A DNA stretch of 30,074 bases from JACOYH01 sp964469735 (GTDB lineage Bacteria > Patescibacteriota > Minisyncoccia > Minisyncoccales > MHMH01): positions 1 through 30,074 of the forward strand of contig CAYXYS010000001.1 in the NCBI GenBank assembly GCA_964469735.1. The letters are read 5' to 3'. Position numbers and translations under genes: made by a program. Positions 29,832-30,074 of the stretch are shown here, in pieces. Each line of letters starts with the position of its first letter. Position 1 is the stretch's first letter. The notes under the pieces were generated by a model. That model did no database searches, was not told where the DNA came from, and was given only the letters and a program-made list of their open reading frames with translations.

Positions 29832-29874
29832 TAATTCAAGATTATATATCTTTTCCTTAGCGAATCAAGGTTCT
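29832..29874 (-). repeat. 43-bp direct repeat, copy 2 (promoter of ssrA)
   Basis: Identical to 28804-28846. The minus strand carries TTGATT (29868-29863), 16 nt, TATAAT (29846-29841), giving initiation near 29834 and a ~120-nt leader before tmRNA. The repeat overlaps the smpB stop codon by two bases. Confidence 0.9.
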
Positions 29875-30074
29875 ATAAACTGCGCTTGTAGGTTCTTATT
29901 TCTCTGTCTATGTCCCTCTTTTTGAGGATTTCCTTTTTACTGGCTTTTTTCATTCCTCTTGCCACTCCGACTTCCAGCTTTATTTTACCCCCCTTAGTAT
30001 ACATCCTCAAGGGTACCAGAGTCAAGCCTTTCTGCTGGGATTTGCCTATAAGATACTTTATTTCATCTTTATTC
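29873..30074 (-). CDS. smpB: SsrA-binding protein SmpB (C-terminal part, partial)
   Basis: Sixty-six codons of the C-terminus are visible, entering from the right edge in frame: EIKYLIGKSQQKGLTLVPLR, then YTKGGKIKLEVGVARG and the basic tail KKASKKEILKKRDIDREIR ending RTYKRSL. This matches the second half of SmpB, which carries tmRNA to stalled ribosomes; the tail normally fills the empty mRNA channel. The start codon lies outside the window. It is directly upstream of the tmRNA gene, the usual arrangement. Confidence 0.93.
   Translation of the reverse strand, partial: NKDEIKYLIGKSQQKGLTLVPLRMYTKGGKIKLEVGVARGMKKASKKEILKKRDIDREIRTYKRSL

Noticed and set aside
29369..29870. Long untranslated infC leader or L20-type autoregulatory leader
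   Set aside because: Most of the region is accounted for by tmRNA (acceptor stem, tag frame, T-arm) and its leader.
1..30074. CRISPR arrays, insertion sequences, integrases, rRNA
   Set aside because: No regularly spaced repeats, transposase or integrase motifs, or rRNA stretches were seen.
1..30074. Alternative genetic code (TGA as glycine or tryptophan)
   Set aside because: Several conserved genes end properly at TGA (for example ruvA and DUF763), so TGA is a stop.

Overview
The window looks like a piece of a small-genome Patescibacteria (Candidate Phyla Radiation) chromosome, most likely Parcubacteria-like. The reasons are short and tightly packed genes with ATGA overlaps, many first genes lacking a Shine-Dalgarno site and apparently leaderless, tRNA and tmRNA genes without an encoded CCA, a MurE-type ligase lacking its N-terminal domain, and the mix of RtcB/archease, Elp3, DUF763, PolX, EndoQ and a MEMO-family protein next to ordinary bacterial uvrB, ruvA, infC-rpmI-rplT, smpB and ssrA. 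TGA acts as an ordinary stop codon, so this is not a code-25 lineage. The assignment is inference from gene content; no 16S rRNA is present.

Layout. 1-3196 (minus): a radical SAM protein cut by the left edge, then uvrB. 3274-7161 (plus): an operon of ruvA, a MurE-like ligase, archease, rtcB and one or two very small ORFs. 7246-9543 (plus): a NIF3-family protein and a DUF763 protein. 9540-11853: elp3 (minus) and a Trm9-like methyltransferase (plus), divergent with overlapping start codons; elp3 carries an in-frame palindromic insert. 11906-13638: a small unknown protein, a DUF3307-like membrane protein (minus), tRNA-Arg(CCG), a LOG/SLOG-type protein and an EF-Tu-domain-2-like protein. 13701-18695 (plus): a probable operon of a zinc-ribbon protein, three small membrane proteins, a Ca2+/Na+ antiporter, an amino-acid permease and endonuclease Q. 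18840-21614: an Mth938-like protein, a MEMO protein, an alpha/beta hydrolase and a methyltransferase. 21763-22431: a secreted protein with C-ending, GC-rich codons. 22563-28218: a DUF1858 redox protein, a flippase-like membrane protein, a half-length MFS protein, DNA polymerase X, a NUDIX hydrolase, an MGMT-family protein and a degenerate PurF homologue. 28272-30074 (minus): rplT, rpmI, infC, tmRNA and smpB (cut by the right edge).

Themes. DNA repair is well represented (UvrB, RuvA, EndoQ, PolX, MGMT), as are RNA repair and tRNA modification (RtcB with archease; Elp3 with a Trm9-like enzyme, which together could make mcm5U34) and ribosome rescue (tmRNA, SmpB). The main points for a second look are: an identical 43-bp promoter-bearing repeat placed before both ssrA and rpmI; an 87-nt structured element just 5' of tmRNA; an inverted-repeat element between EndoQ and the Mth938-like gene; the in-frame palindromic insert in elp3; the elp3/trm9 head-to-head pair; a PurF homologue that has lost its glutaminase cysteine and altered its PRPP loop; and a recurrent pattern of -10 boxes 6-8 nt upstream of start codons.
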